Source: Pipra filicauda
Lineage: Eukaryota; Chordata; Aves; Passeriformes; Pipridae
DNA length: 64,000 nt
Direction: 5' to 3'
Assembly (NCBI RefSeq): GCF_003945595.2
Contig: NW_024104520.1
Location: 2,203,501 to 2,267,500, forward strand
Shown: positions 42,393 to 53,410 of the stretch, piece after piece
Numbering within the stretch: position 1 is the stretch's first letter
How the letters are laid out: the number at the start of each line of letters is the position of its first letter
The notes under the pieces: model-generated
Told to the model about the DNA's origin: nothing
The model's input: only the letters and a program-made list of their open reading frames with translations
The model's database searches: none
Made by a program: the position numbers and the translations under genes

Positions 42393-45300
42393 AGGTCTGA
42401 CACTGGCCACATTAAATTGTAAAACAAGACTAGTGCTGCTTAACCTAAAGTAGCAATTTAATGGGAACGGAGAAGAGAAAGAAAATTAAATGAGGTTACC
42501 AGTTGATCACATTCTGAGCTGACTATGGGAGATATAACGTACAATGTTTGGCCAAGAGAGATTTTAAACTCTTTTTTTTCTCATACATAGGAAAAAGTTT
42601 TCCAAACGAAAATTTTAAATGATCAAGAATTTTCAATAATGACCCAGAGGTTCTACACCCCCCAACAGAACCATGCATCATGACCTGTCTTTAGCTATAG
42701 GCAATTTCCAGTGCTTCATAAGGAGTTTTTTCTTGAAGGAGAGCAAGAAGAGGAGGGGAATCTTTCCTGCACGGCAAGCAGTTATCTTCTGGCATTACAC
42801 AGAAAAAAGGTTAGTCCTCATGCTGCAAAAAACAAATGAGACAGCACAGCTTTCTTTCAGTGATTTCAGCCTTCCTCTATTCTTTTAAATATGCATGTAC
42901 AGGGATTTATGTCTGTGTGCAGATCAGTGTGGAAACAGAAGTTTGTGGTCAAATTGCAAGTACAGCTTGCACAGCTTTGTTTTTGTTTTACTGGATCTGA
43001 CAGAAATCATTATAGACATTATAGAAATTGTATTTCATTTGCGGAAATAAAAAATAATCATAACAGTATTTGTTAAGAAATTTGCCTTAATTTCTTGTTC
43101 AATGTCTTTTCATCTCTTTTTTGTAGGTGCTAAGTAAGATTACCATCTCTTTCTTTTTATTCTTTTATTGTATTTTTTGTGTGGTTTTAATTTCTTTGGT
43201 TGTTTTTTTTTGTTTGTTTGTTGTTTTGTTTTGTTTGTGGGGGATTTTGGTTGTTTGGCTTTGGGGTTTTTTTGTTTTCTGGCTATTAGCAAATAGAAGA
43301 TCTGATTACCCAGGCTGGGAATGAAGAGGCTACAGTTTCATTTGGAGCCCCAAATGCTAATTATTGATCAACATTTTTAGTATTTACTTTGTTGTTTCAG
43401 ATAGATCTTGATGAATACACAATCACCTTTATTTCTTACTTTTCCGTAAGAGAGCAGGAATCATCAGACTGCAACAGGTAAGCAAGACAGCCTGAATAAG
43501 GTTCTGGAAATGTATTATTAGTGCTTGATTTTTTCTTGAAGGTAGCAGGATACAAGATTGACTTTTGACCCTCAGAGAGGACATTTGAGAGTATCAGTTA
43601 TTTTAATGCCCACTTCTTCTTGACTTAGTGAATGCTTCACTAGGAAATGGCTTGTTAGGCACTCCTTCTTGAAGGACCTCTTAACCTAAGTTGCAATTTG
43701 TTTTTAACAGCTCTGGGCAGATAAGCTCCCTTTCTTTCTACCAGAACTCTGAAAAGTGTTTGCAAAATGTACAATATTATTCCTTTGCTCAAGCAAAAGT
43801 ATTGTTATTATTTCCAAGAATATATCTTCACATATTTTAAGCATCTTGGTTTGGATGATTTAATTTTCATTCTTACTGTATTTCAATAGGAACAAAGCCA
43901 AGTTGGAATTCTGGTACATCTCCCAGAATTAGAATAGCCTACAAGTGATTTAAGGTAGAAGAATAGAATAATTTCTAGCTGGGAACTCAGAGATGGTTCT
44001 TGAATATCTTTATTGGTTTTATATAATGTGAGATTATTTTTCTCATTTATGTTATTTTTCAACAGAAGAAAAGCATATTTAATTTCCTTATGATAACAGT
44101 GAAAATCTATGCATTTTTATTTTTCTAATAATCAAATGGAAAACTTTCTTTTCATTTTTGAAGAAAGTTTTTTATTCCACATTTCTAAAAAATGCAACAA
44201 CAACAGCCTCTAAAGACTGTTTAATCAGTAGGAAAATGAAAGAAGCATGGTCTACCAAGAAAATTGTTCTTCTGTTGCAAAGTATGTCTATTCCAGAAAA
44301 ATTAAAGGGAATGAAGTTCTAACTTATGGTTTGGTGGAACCTCAGCATTTTTATTTTAATAGGAATATTTTAGCAAGTATTCTTTCATTCTGGGATCATA
44401 AGCTCTCTGCATTTTGCTAGAAGGATAGAATGAAAGCATAACGGGAGCTTTGGGTCCCTGGAATTTGCAAAGGTGTAGTAATACATTAGTTATTCTTCTT
44501 CCATATAGGAGTAGTGCATGAACTTAATAACTGGTGTAAAAGAAACAAAACACACAAGGAAATTACTGAACAAAAAGAGAACCCTTCTGCTTTAACGTGT
44601 ATTAGTTAGGGGAAATTATCTCTTTTTAGTTGTTGCTCTTTTAACATATGCAAGTGACAAGTGTTTAGTACATCTATTCAGCTGACAAAAAAGCTTTGTC
44701 ACTGTGATGACAAATGAAAATGATTGTATTTAGTTCTAAATTATATTTAGTTATAAAGAGATTTACATTTTACTACTTCTGACTCTCCTCTACAAGATGG
44801 ATAAATTAGTAATAACAATTCCTTTTGAAGCCACCATTGTAGAATGGGGTAAAAAAAATTCCTCTCACTGAAGTATGTATCATATATCTGGCAGGTAAAC
44901 CCAAAGAAAGTTCCTTCTGTTATTAGCTAAATCCACAGGAGACAGCAGGTTTTGTAAGATGTATGACCTTAGTATGTTGCTAGAGCACAGGAACTCTACT
45001 GTGCTGTGGAGTGCAATACCTTCACTTTTTTTCTTTTTTTTTCTGATATGTTTTGGCACATTTAGCAGCGGAAGGGTTGATGTTGCAATCAGTGTAAGAT
45101 TCTTCAAGTTTTCAGGTTTTTAGAATGATCTAGAAGGATTTAATTTGAGCTTTTTACAAAGTACAGTAAACAGTTGCCTAGTGATTGACTTGTTTTCTTA
45201 ATCATTGTGTTTCATGTAACATACACCGACTGCTTTATAGTCTGGATTTTATGTAGTATCATGCTTTTGCAAAATTAACCACACAAGCTCAGTGGCACCT

Positions 45301-46636
45301 GAATGTCTGATGGATCATTTCCTGAACACTCAGATGACACTAGAAATTTTAACATAACAACCAAAAAGTGAATTATAAAACACAGGATCTGAAGTGAAAG
45401 GAGATAAAATGTATCTCAAAAACATAAAGGTATCTCTGAAACAAAATTATAACAAAGCTTTATGGAAATAAACTTAGCAGTTTTCAAATATACTGATAAC
45501 TGTAAAATATCTCCTTGTGCTTTCCAAAGATGGTCAGATGTGACAGAACAATTACGTGAGAAGCAGAAATTTTCATCTGCTGGCCTTACTGACTGTCAAA
45601 CTCTACCTGGGAAAACCCACACACTTATCAGACATTAAGACAGTCTAAAAATGGCATGATACCTTAAAAAAAAAAAAAAATCAGAGATTCAAGAAGTGAT
45701 ACTTTTCATTGTTGTTCAAAGAAATCAACCAAGCAAAAAACCCAGACCCACCAAGGTCAATTATCGTCAGCAATAGAAATACAACTGATTCCTGTTTCCA
45801 GTTCTCTGACATGTTCATACTTTTATCTAGAGTATGTTTTTGTCAAATAGCAGCATTTTTATTTCTTACTGCAATGCAGTTGGTTGTTCAGCAATATGCA
45901 ATAATTGCACAGCTGGCTGTCCAAATTATCGTACTTGGTAAAATATGCAAGCATCGCAACCTTGGTTGTGTGTGTGTTGAGGCACTGACTGCACAAGCAC
46001 TGCATGCTGAAAGTGCCTCTAGAGGGCTCCTGAGGCATTGAGAGAATTATGACCCTGTTACTTTTCCTTAAAAGTTTATTTTTCACTAACAATGTTTTCA
46101 TTCTGAACTTCTTATTTCCCTTTTACTTTTTTATTCTTTCTTGCCACCATTTTTGTCTCTCATTAAGTATTTCCATGCCTATTCATGTAATTTTCATTAA
46201 AACTTCATCCTCTCTCTTTTTTTCCTTCATTTCTGACTCCTTTTGAGTATACATCTTCAGTCTCTACTGCCATTGTCTTAAAAGCAAAATCTGAGATCTT
46301 TTTGCTTCTGCGTGAAGATCAGTGGAGGTGTCTTGCTCCATGAGGGAGTTTTAAGCTGTGAATTCAAGGTCTCCCCTGAGCCCTAAATCAGCGTCGAGAA
46401 AGGCAGTATTTCACACATAGCTCCATAATTTGTATATCTTGTTCTTTGCTGGCTGTTTTAGTTTCTTTGTAATGTCCGGTGAGTTAAATTATAAGCCTTA
46501 TTAGAATTACTTTCTTAGGTTTCCAGAATCATGGCTTTTGAGTCCTGTCTTGCCCTTTCCCAACACTGAGTCTCCCTCTTGTCAGTGCACAGTGGGAATT
46601 GGTCCTTCAAACTACAACTTTAAAGGAAGTTATACC
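42393..46636. other. Gene desert, no gene seen
   Basis: Unique AT-rich DNA with one G/T-only tract (43195-43243) and a poly-A run of about 15 bases near 45666. Open frames at 42673-42888, 43127-43324 and 45709-46041 lack recognisable similarity, and the second is translated low-complexity sequence. Confidence 0.6.
43195..43243 (+). repeat. G/T-only tract, 49 bases
   Basis: Only G and T, dominated by TTTG units (TGTTTGTTTGTTGTTTTG) and ending in GTGGGGG. The flanks on both sides stay G/T-rich with a few A and C. Confidence 0.85.
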
Positions 46637-47099
46637 TGTAAGAATTGATATGCACACAGGTATCCCAGAGGACTAAACCATGGCTAAGGTATTAAGGCAA
46701 AGTTTATTATGAAGTCACAAACCCTGAATACATTACAAAGCGTCACTGAATGAAACCATCAGCGGGTGAGAGAGAACACCTAGACCTGTTTTCCTGTGCT
46801 TTTATAACAACATCTTTCGCATGTGTGTAACTTCAAGCCTGTGTTCTCCCCAGTCCTTTTACGGACTCTTTTCCTTCCCAGCAGGGTCCTCACAGCATGT
46901 CTGCCAGAAAGTGTTATCTCTATACAGGAAACCTACTTCTCAAAACAGCCAGAGAATAAACATCCCTCGGTGTAATAAATGGAATTTTCCCACTGATCTT
47001 TTCCCAGGCCTAGTTTTCCTAGCAGCAAAAATTTCCTTGAGCAAAAACTCTTTATCCTCCCTGAACAAATCTTCCATATTCAACTCTTCTATTCCTACA
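46637..47099 (-). mobile_element. Solo LTR of an endogenous retrovirus, with target duplication
   Basis: The + strand starts TGTAAGAATTGATATGC and ends ATTCCTACA. Both sides carry ATACC (46632-46636 and 47100-47104), a perfect 5-bp target duplication. The ends form an imperfect inverted repeat (TGTAAGAAT against TGTAGGAAT). On the minus strand a TATA-like TTATAAAAGC (near 46800) is followed about 100 bases on by AATAAACTTTGCC (near 46700), then a U5-like stretch, which sets the orientation. At 463 bases it is a normal LTR size. No internal region is present, so the provirus was lost by LTR-LTR recombination. I do not recognise the family. Confidence 0.88.
46703..46708 (-). terminator. Polyadenylation signal inside the solo LTR
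   Basis: AATAAA on the minus strand, placed about 95 bases after the TATA-like box, as expected at the U3/R to U5 boundary of a retroviral LTR. Confidence 0.6.
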
Positions 47100-47909
47100 A
47101 TACCTATACTGACATGCAAGTGCATTGGTGTCTTTGTGAGGGAGGAAAGGTTAAGAACAGTGATTTGATGCAAACTAGAAATGTTTTTTTGTTTTTCTTT
47201 GAAGTGTAACACTGTACCATTTTGTACATGTGTAGTAACCAATGTTGTATCAACCATCTAGAAAGAACACCGTACTGAGAAAATATAGGTGGTATCTGCA
47301 TTCCTATCAAGAAACAGTTAAAGAAAAACTATGGTTTATTTTGTCTGTACCTACTAGTTTTCAGAGATGAAAGGCAACTGAAGTCTGAATGTGATCCTTT
47401 GGGATGAAATGCTGGTTCCCCTGAAGCTGCCTGAAGTATATACATCAGCCTAACCAGGGACCTGATTTTGACTTCTACTTTGTATGTGTCCAGGAAGAGT
47501 AAGGGGAAGTGTAAAAGAAGTTCTTTCAGTTTAATCTGTGCCATCAAGAACTGTACTGCAGTTTCTGCAGCTGAAATAAATGGCAAATAGAAAAAGGACT
47601 AATCAGTAGGATAAGAATGAATGCAGCATGTGTCATAGTGCAATATGATATTATAGTTTACATGAATGTGTGGTATGAGCAAAGGCCACAGAAAGCTCTT
47701 TTTCAGTTTTTCCTTCAGCTATATCATAAGGAAATCCCTAAGAACAAAGAAAGTGTCTTTGTAAGACTTTACTGAAGCCTCTTCACTATCCACATGAAGT
47801 GCATGGCAAAAAAGTTGGCCAGCAGTATTGAATGTTGATAATGAGAAAATTGAATCAAACTTAAAGCTCATTAATACAATTGTGCATTTTCAGTGGCTTA
47901 TTCTATGTA

Positions 47910-48008
47910 GTATATATGCATATACACACATACATACACATTTATATACATATGTATACGTATGCATACATATATACACACACACACACATATATATACA
48001 CACACAAC
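47910..48008. repeat. CA/TA microsatellite array
   Basis: Imperfect alternating ATAC/ATAT/CACA units (ATACACACATACATACACAT, then ATACACACACACACACATAT). It is directly followed by an A/C-only tract. Confidence 0.92.
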
Positions 48009-48011
48009 CCT

Positions 48012-48088
48012 AAAAAAACCCCACCAACCAAAAACCACCACCACCACCACCAAAACAAAAAACCAAAAAAAAAACCCCAAACCAAAAA
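48012..48088. repeat. A/C-only tract, 77 bases
   Basis: Only A and C, including a (CCA)n core (ACCACCACCACCACCACC). It is the complementary form of the G/T-only tracts elsewhere in the window. The open frames on both strands over it are translated simple sequence. Confidence 0.9.
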
Positions 48089-48998
48089 GAAAATCCAAGC
48101 CCTTATGGTCCCAAAGCCACCTCTGTACAGCAAAAGTTTAAGGTATGTTGGCATGGTAAAACCCCTCATGGAAGAACTGAAAGTTAAATTGCTTTTTTAG
48201 TCATTCTTAAGATCATGTTTAAGCACGTGGTCCTAATCTGAAGGAAATGTTTGTTTTTAATCTTCGGCTTTTTGAAAGCAAGAAAATTGTTTTGAGCATT
48301 GACATTTGCCTTAGGAGATGAAAACGCAAATTGCATTGACCAAGAAGGCAAGGGTAAAACAATTAAATATTATTCTTTCGAATGAGTGATGTGAGTAGTA
48401 AAAGGACGGTACATCTCAGCATCTCAGTCCTTCTACAGGCCATTACATTGTCACAATGTGACGCTGAGATATTAAGCTTATAATCCTGTGCAATTCCCCA
48501 TCCTTTTCTATAGGATGATTTTTTGGCTAGTCGTTTCACACTTTGGTTAGAAAGATTTAAAAATGCAGGCACTGTTTATCTTCAGGCGAGTACTGGGCAG
48601 GACATTAACTATCTCAAAATGCCAACACAGCTACCACAGTGTAATTAAAAAAAACCCCTTCTTCTTTTCATTTTTGACTGAACAAGAAAAATGGGGCTAA
48701 ATTGAAGTACCTATTATTCAATTCAAATGTCAGGAAATTTAACAGATGCACATGTGGCACAACATGTTGCCTAAGGGGTTTATGGAGTCTCTGAGTACAT
48801 ATTTTATATGGTCGATCAGGAGTGAAATAGCTGAGGTTGATCCTGCATTGGAGAGGCACTAAGTTTTCTTTTCAGCTCCATTCTGGTGCCATTGTTAAGT
48901 GCAGGTTCTTTAAAATTATTTGAGAGATGCCTCTGCCTGAATTAATACAAATGAGACCATATGCCAAAGTCAGATTTTTATGTAACAGTAAATGTGAG

Positions 48999-49052
48999 GT
49001 TGAAAGAGAGAAAGAGATAGAGAAAAGAGAGAAAGGAGGAGAGAAAAAGAGT
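48999..49052 (+). repeat. Polypurine GA-rich tract
   Basis: Nearly pure A/G (GAAAGAGAGAAAGAGATAGA and on to GGAGGAGAGAAAAAGAG). Such tracts can form triplex DNA and vary in length. Confidence 0.85.
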
Positions 49053-52000
49053 GACAAAAGGACAGATTAAGTAGAAAAAACATCCTTCCTGGAGAGGAAT
49101 GAGAGTGTGTCCCACTGACCTTACGCACTGAAATGACAAATCCCCAGTTCTTTCATGAGCCTGTGTCAGAGAGGTAAACATACAGATAATTTTATCCATA
49201 TAATTTATTCTTGTGTAATTCCCTGTTTTCATTGGGACTGCTTGAATATTTAATGTTAAAACATGTTTATTATTCTGGGGTGGGACCTTAATTTTTTCAC
49301 CTGTTGCTCAAAACCATATAATGCCAGGGAGCAGTGGGAAGGCTGCCGTACTCCTCACCAGCGTTGTTTCTTCTGCACTTGCAGACTGATAGTTTGTTCC
49401 CTGTTCAAACCTTAGCTGGATGCTAAAATACCTTGCTGCCAGCCTGGCTGAGTGCACACAGCCTCTTGAGAAAGAAGAGGTGATGAAGTCTTTCTCCGAC
49501 ACCTGAGGTTATTCTGTTCCCACTGAATTGGAATTTTATTCAGTATTCTATTGTTTCATGATAGTTTCTTACTGAATAGTTTAAAGGTTCAGCACAGTAT
49601 TACTGTGACATGCTGAAAACTAGTGCTTTCAATTCATAATTAGGAAAAAAAATGGGAACTACAGTAAGAGATTTAAATAAATTATTTGGAAGCTGCTGCA
49701 TTGCAATGTCTGTGAAATTGCTTCCAGGCTCTTTAAAAGCAGGTTTTTCACTTGAATTTCTGTTTGGATTTCATGCAAAGCATGTTCATTTATCTACAAA
49801 TGAATCTTAATGAGGACCCTTTCAGGTTTCGTGATGTGCAAAAGATATCTGCAGAAACTGAAGCCATTCACATACAAATTCTTTCTTACCTTGTTTCAGT
49901 GGTGGATCCTCTGATACCAGAAATGAAATTTTTACATCTAACTCCTCAAAGCAGTTGGTAGCTTAGTAATAACATTTCAGCACCTGCAAGTGCCATATTA
50001 GAAACACTTTCATGGTTCCCCCACACCCTTGCACCAGGATTCACTTGCTGCAAAAATCTTCAGGATTTTCTCTGCAGGCAATTTTACACTATGTAACCCA
50101 ATCTATCAAGAATATTACCACTTGTATAGCAATATAGCCCTGGACTTTCTGTAAGTTTTAAAATACCTATAGGGATTAAAGTAAAATTATATTGTTGCTA
50201 TGACAAAAATTATATTCTCAAGTGTATTTAACTAACAGCACCATTTCTTTCAATAGGAGTGAATGAATTTATTTTGATTGGTACTATATTTGCACCTACT
50301 GTTGTGCTTTTGAAAAGGTTATCTGTGTTTTATTTATGAATAGGAAAATAGACATGACTGTTAATTTCTATAGATTTAATTGATATTTTAAATCAAGTTT
50401 AATAATTTATTATAGTTTATATCAGATTTATTTTCATCATAGTCAAAGTATTTGCATGATTCTTTATACATTTTTCATGATTGGTGTCATCTTGAGAAAT
50501 TTAACTCATGTTTTCTTAAATGCGTGACAACCAATGTCTACTGGCTTCTACCAAGTGAGGCAACAAACAGAAATTAATAAAAAAACCCCAACCCAAACAA
50601 AAAACTGTATTCATAAATGTCATTCCTTTTCCCTACAGGCATTCTCTATCAATATAGATGCTAAAATACTGTAATATAAATCCTAGCGCTGATATGTAAT
50701 TCCTGCTAAAACAAGTTTCATGTTGTAAACAAAGTACATGCCTCCAAACAGAATTCTATGACTGGTCAAACTAACTTGAAAAAAAAGACAAAAAGTATTG
50801 CGTGAGGTACAGATAAAATTATTCTGTGCATTTTAGGTAGTAGAAAAAACATTTTCTCTGTATCTACTTAATCAAATACTTTACTAAAGTATTAGAATTT
50901 TAAATGGAATTCTAGCACTAACAAAGCAAAGAAACCTAGTAACCCTAAAATATCTGCTATCTTTCTTAATGAAAATTGTTGGAGTTTTTTTAGTGCAAAG
51001 AGAGTAAGTATGTAAGTACTTGTATGATTCAAAACCCAGGAAGTCCACTTTCCTTTTCAAAGATTTACTCTCATATAGTGTTTCTGTATTGCGTTATAAC
51101 TACCTCTACACTTTTGTTATTGCTAGTCATGTTGTTTACTTTTAGGTAGAAGGTTTGACTCCGTGAAGGGTGAAGAGCAATTCAGATTATCCTCTTTTCA
51201 GGCAAAAATGTGTGGTAAATAAAATTATTCATATCACTGCTCTTCCAGACCTGAATTGAGATACCTTTGTGATACTTTTATGTGGTGCTGAAGTTACACA
51301 CAGCATTAGGATTTCTGATGAACAGATATTTCTCACATTTCCAATTTGGCTAGTAAGAAGTACTTTTTATCAGTGTATAGGTCACTTCAGATTCCATTTA
51401 TAGTGTCCAAGGTTTTGCTGAATATTGCTACAGCAAGAGTCATTCCCCATCTCCTAAACCCAGCCGCAGCCACTGCCTTGTAGCTTCATTATATTTCTTT
51501 GTCAAGAGACCTGAGTATGTTTATGTCACTTGCTTCTCTACTTCTGCACAAAAAGTCTCCTAGAAGCAGGAGCTTTATAGCATTGGTAGCTTGCATGATC
51601 TGCATACTGCTGTGTTGAAGTACTCTTTGGAAGATGAGAATAAATGCAGTCTAATTATTCCTGTGCACTGCAGATTGCCCTTATGCATCTCAGGGTTTTA
51701 ACCCTAGAATTCTCCTAGAGCTGGACTGCTGGTAATATCCTGTACTGACTAGTTTTTTGCATCTAATTTATTTCATGCATCTAATTCTCTGCCCACTTGA
51801 CCATTCAAAGATTATCACAGTTAGGAATTCTACCTGAATTTTTAAAAATAACTCAAAACTATACAAATGCCCATCTTGTGTGCTATTTGTGCATATATGG
51901 GAAGTGTTCTTTAAAAAAAAAAACAAATGCGAATCCACTCCCAGTAATCCTCCCATTGCCTATACCTCTACATATAGCCTTGTTCATGATAAATCTCTGT

Positions 52001-52980
52001 GCCTTTGCTTGGCGGACTTGAGCTTACTACTAAGTAACCCCTTCTTAATAGATACTTGTTTGGTCAAGTGTTTTAAGTGACGCAGGAGAAAGAGAAGGCA
52101 CACCCACATTTTTATCTATGAGAGCTAGTGATTTGGGCCATTAGTTCTTAGATACAGAAGCATACAGCTCTTGTTTGTCTGTCAAATGAAAAAAAATTCT
52201 TCCAAACTTTTCTACTCTGCTTAATATACATAATTTATCTGAGTAGTTTGCAAATACACTAGGTGTGGTTGCATTTTAGAAGGGTGTCTATATAAGTCAG
52301 GGCCTAGGTTCGAAGGTGAATAAATATAAATTGTTCAGTGTAGAATAAGCTGTGAATACAAGGTTGGTGAACACTGCAAACAGTGTAAAGGAAAAGTATA
52401 GAAACATAAAGGAATTCTGCAAGCTTTATGAGCTGAGGACTTCTCTTTAGCCTTTGAGAATATTTTGCATTGCTTGAGTGTTCTTTAGGTGCCTCTCCTT
52501 GATTAATTGATTCAGCTCATCTTAACTATCATCCTTCCTTTTTTTTCTACACATTCAATCTTAATAGATTTGCATTAGTAACTGAATATTTTTTTTGTGC
52601 TAGTTGTGCTTGGAAAGGGCAATTTAGGAGAGGATCCCATTCCAGAGCATGGCCTATGGCATATGATAATTTGGTAATAAACCATGAGTCTGTCAGTAGT
52701 AATATAAATACTGCCAGATGTAATTGGCATTCCCTGCTCTTGTGTCCTTCAGTAAGCCTGAGGAAGTGGAGCAGATAATGTGCCTCAGGAAAAGGTTCTT
52801 TTTAAATGTACATTATTATTTTTCTAGGTTTTATAATGCTTAATTGGGGGCTATGACTAAGATGGTTCCTTAAAATATCCTCTGGTCCTATGGAAGGATA
52901 GAAGTGATATAGATGTTTTTATTTAGGTGTAAATGTCACAGTTTCTTGTAACCAGTATTTTTTGTGCTGGATGTACATCA

Positions 52981-53035
52981 CATTCACATCTGAGCCATTC
53001 ACAGATGTGAATTCACAGCCATTCACATCTGAGCC
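52981..53035. repeat. Three-part repeat: two direct copies around an inverted one
   Basis: CATTCACATCTGAGCC occurs at 52981-52996 and again at 53020-53035. Between them CAGATGTGAAT (53002-53012) is the exact reverse complement of ATTCACATCTG in both copies. Either outer copy could pair with the middle one in a hairpin. Confidence 0.9.
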
Positions 53036-53337
53036 TTTTTTCTAATGATCAGGTGTGAATGCTAACATATAAACTATGATTCAAAAGTAGAACTCTTGAA
53101 CAAATAACTTAGTAGACATTAAATAAAAATTCCATGAGTCAATAATAACTAATGTCAAGAATAACAGAGTTGAAAATAACAATTCCATGAATTCAACAGT
53201 TCAAACCCTAGCTAACAAACCCCAGCTTCTTAGTAATTTGTGTGTTTAGTACTTCTCACACTCTCATCATTATACAGCCGGCTCTCTCCAGATCCACAAT
53301 GTATTTAATCTTCCTCTTTGATTCCCTCTGGTATTAT

Positions 53338-53391
53338 CTCTGGATAATATAATATCCTGCTCTGGATGCTCTGGATAATATAATATCCTGC
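53338..53391. repeat. Tandem duplication, 31-bp period, 1.7 copies
   Basis: CTCTGGATAATATAATATCC and the next bases are repeated exactly 31 bases downstream at 53369-53391. The second copy runs straight into the palindrome at 53390-53410. Confidence 0.9.
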
Positions 53392-53410
53392 AGGATAATA
53401 ATTATCCTGC
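53390..53410. repeat. Perfect 21-base palindrome
   Basis: GCAGGATAAT (53390-53399) is complementary to ATTATCCTGC (53401-53410) around a single A. It overlaps the end of the neighbouring tandem duplication. Confidence 0.88.

Noticed and set aside
45709..46041. 110-codon open frame
   Set aside because: No recognised family, no splice or promoter context, and length is within chance for AT-rich intergenic DNA of this size.
46940..47257. 105-codon minus-strand frame overlapping a retroviral LTR
   Set aside because: It lies partly outside and partly in the U3 part of the solo LTR, crosses the target duplication, and so cannot be a viral gene.
47880..48200. 106-codon frame and antisense frames rich in Trp/Val or Thr/His
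   Set aside because: Translations of CA/TA microsatellite and A/C-only tract.
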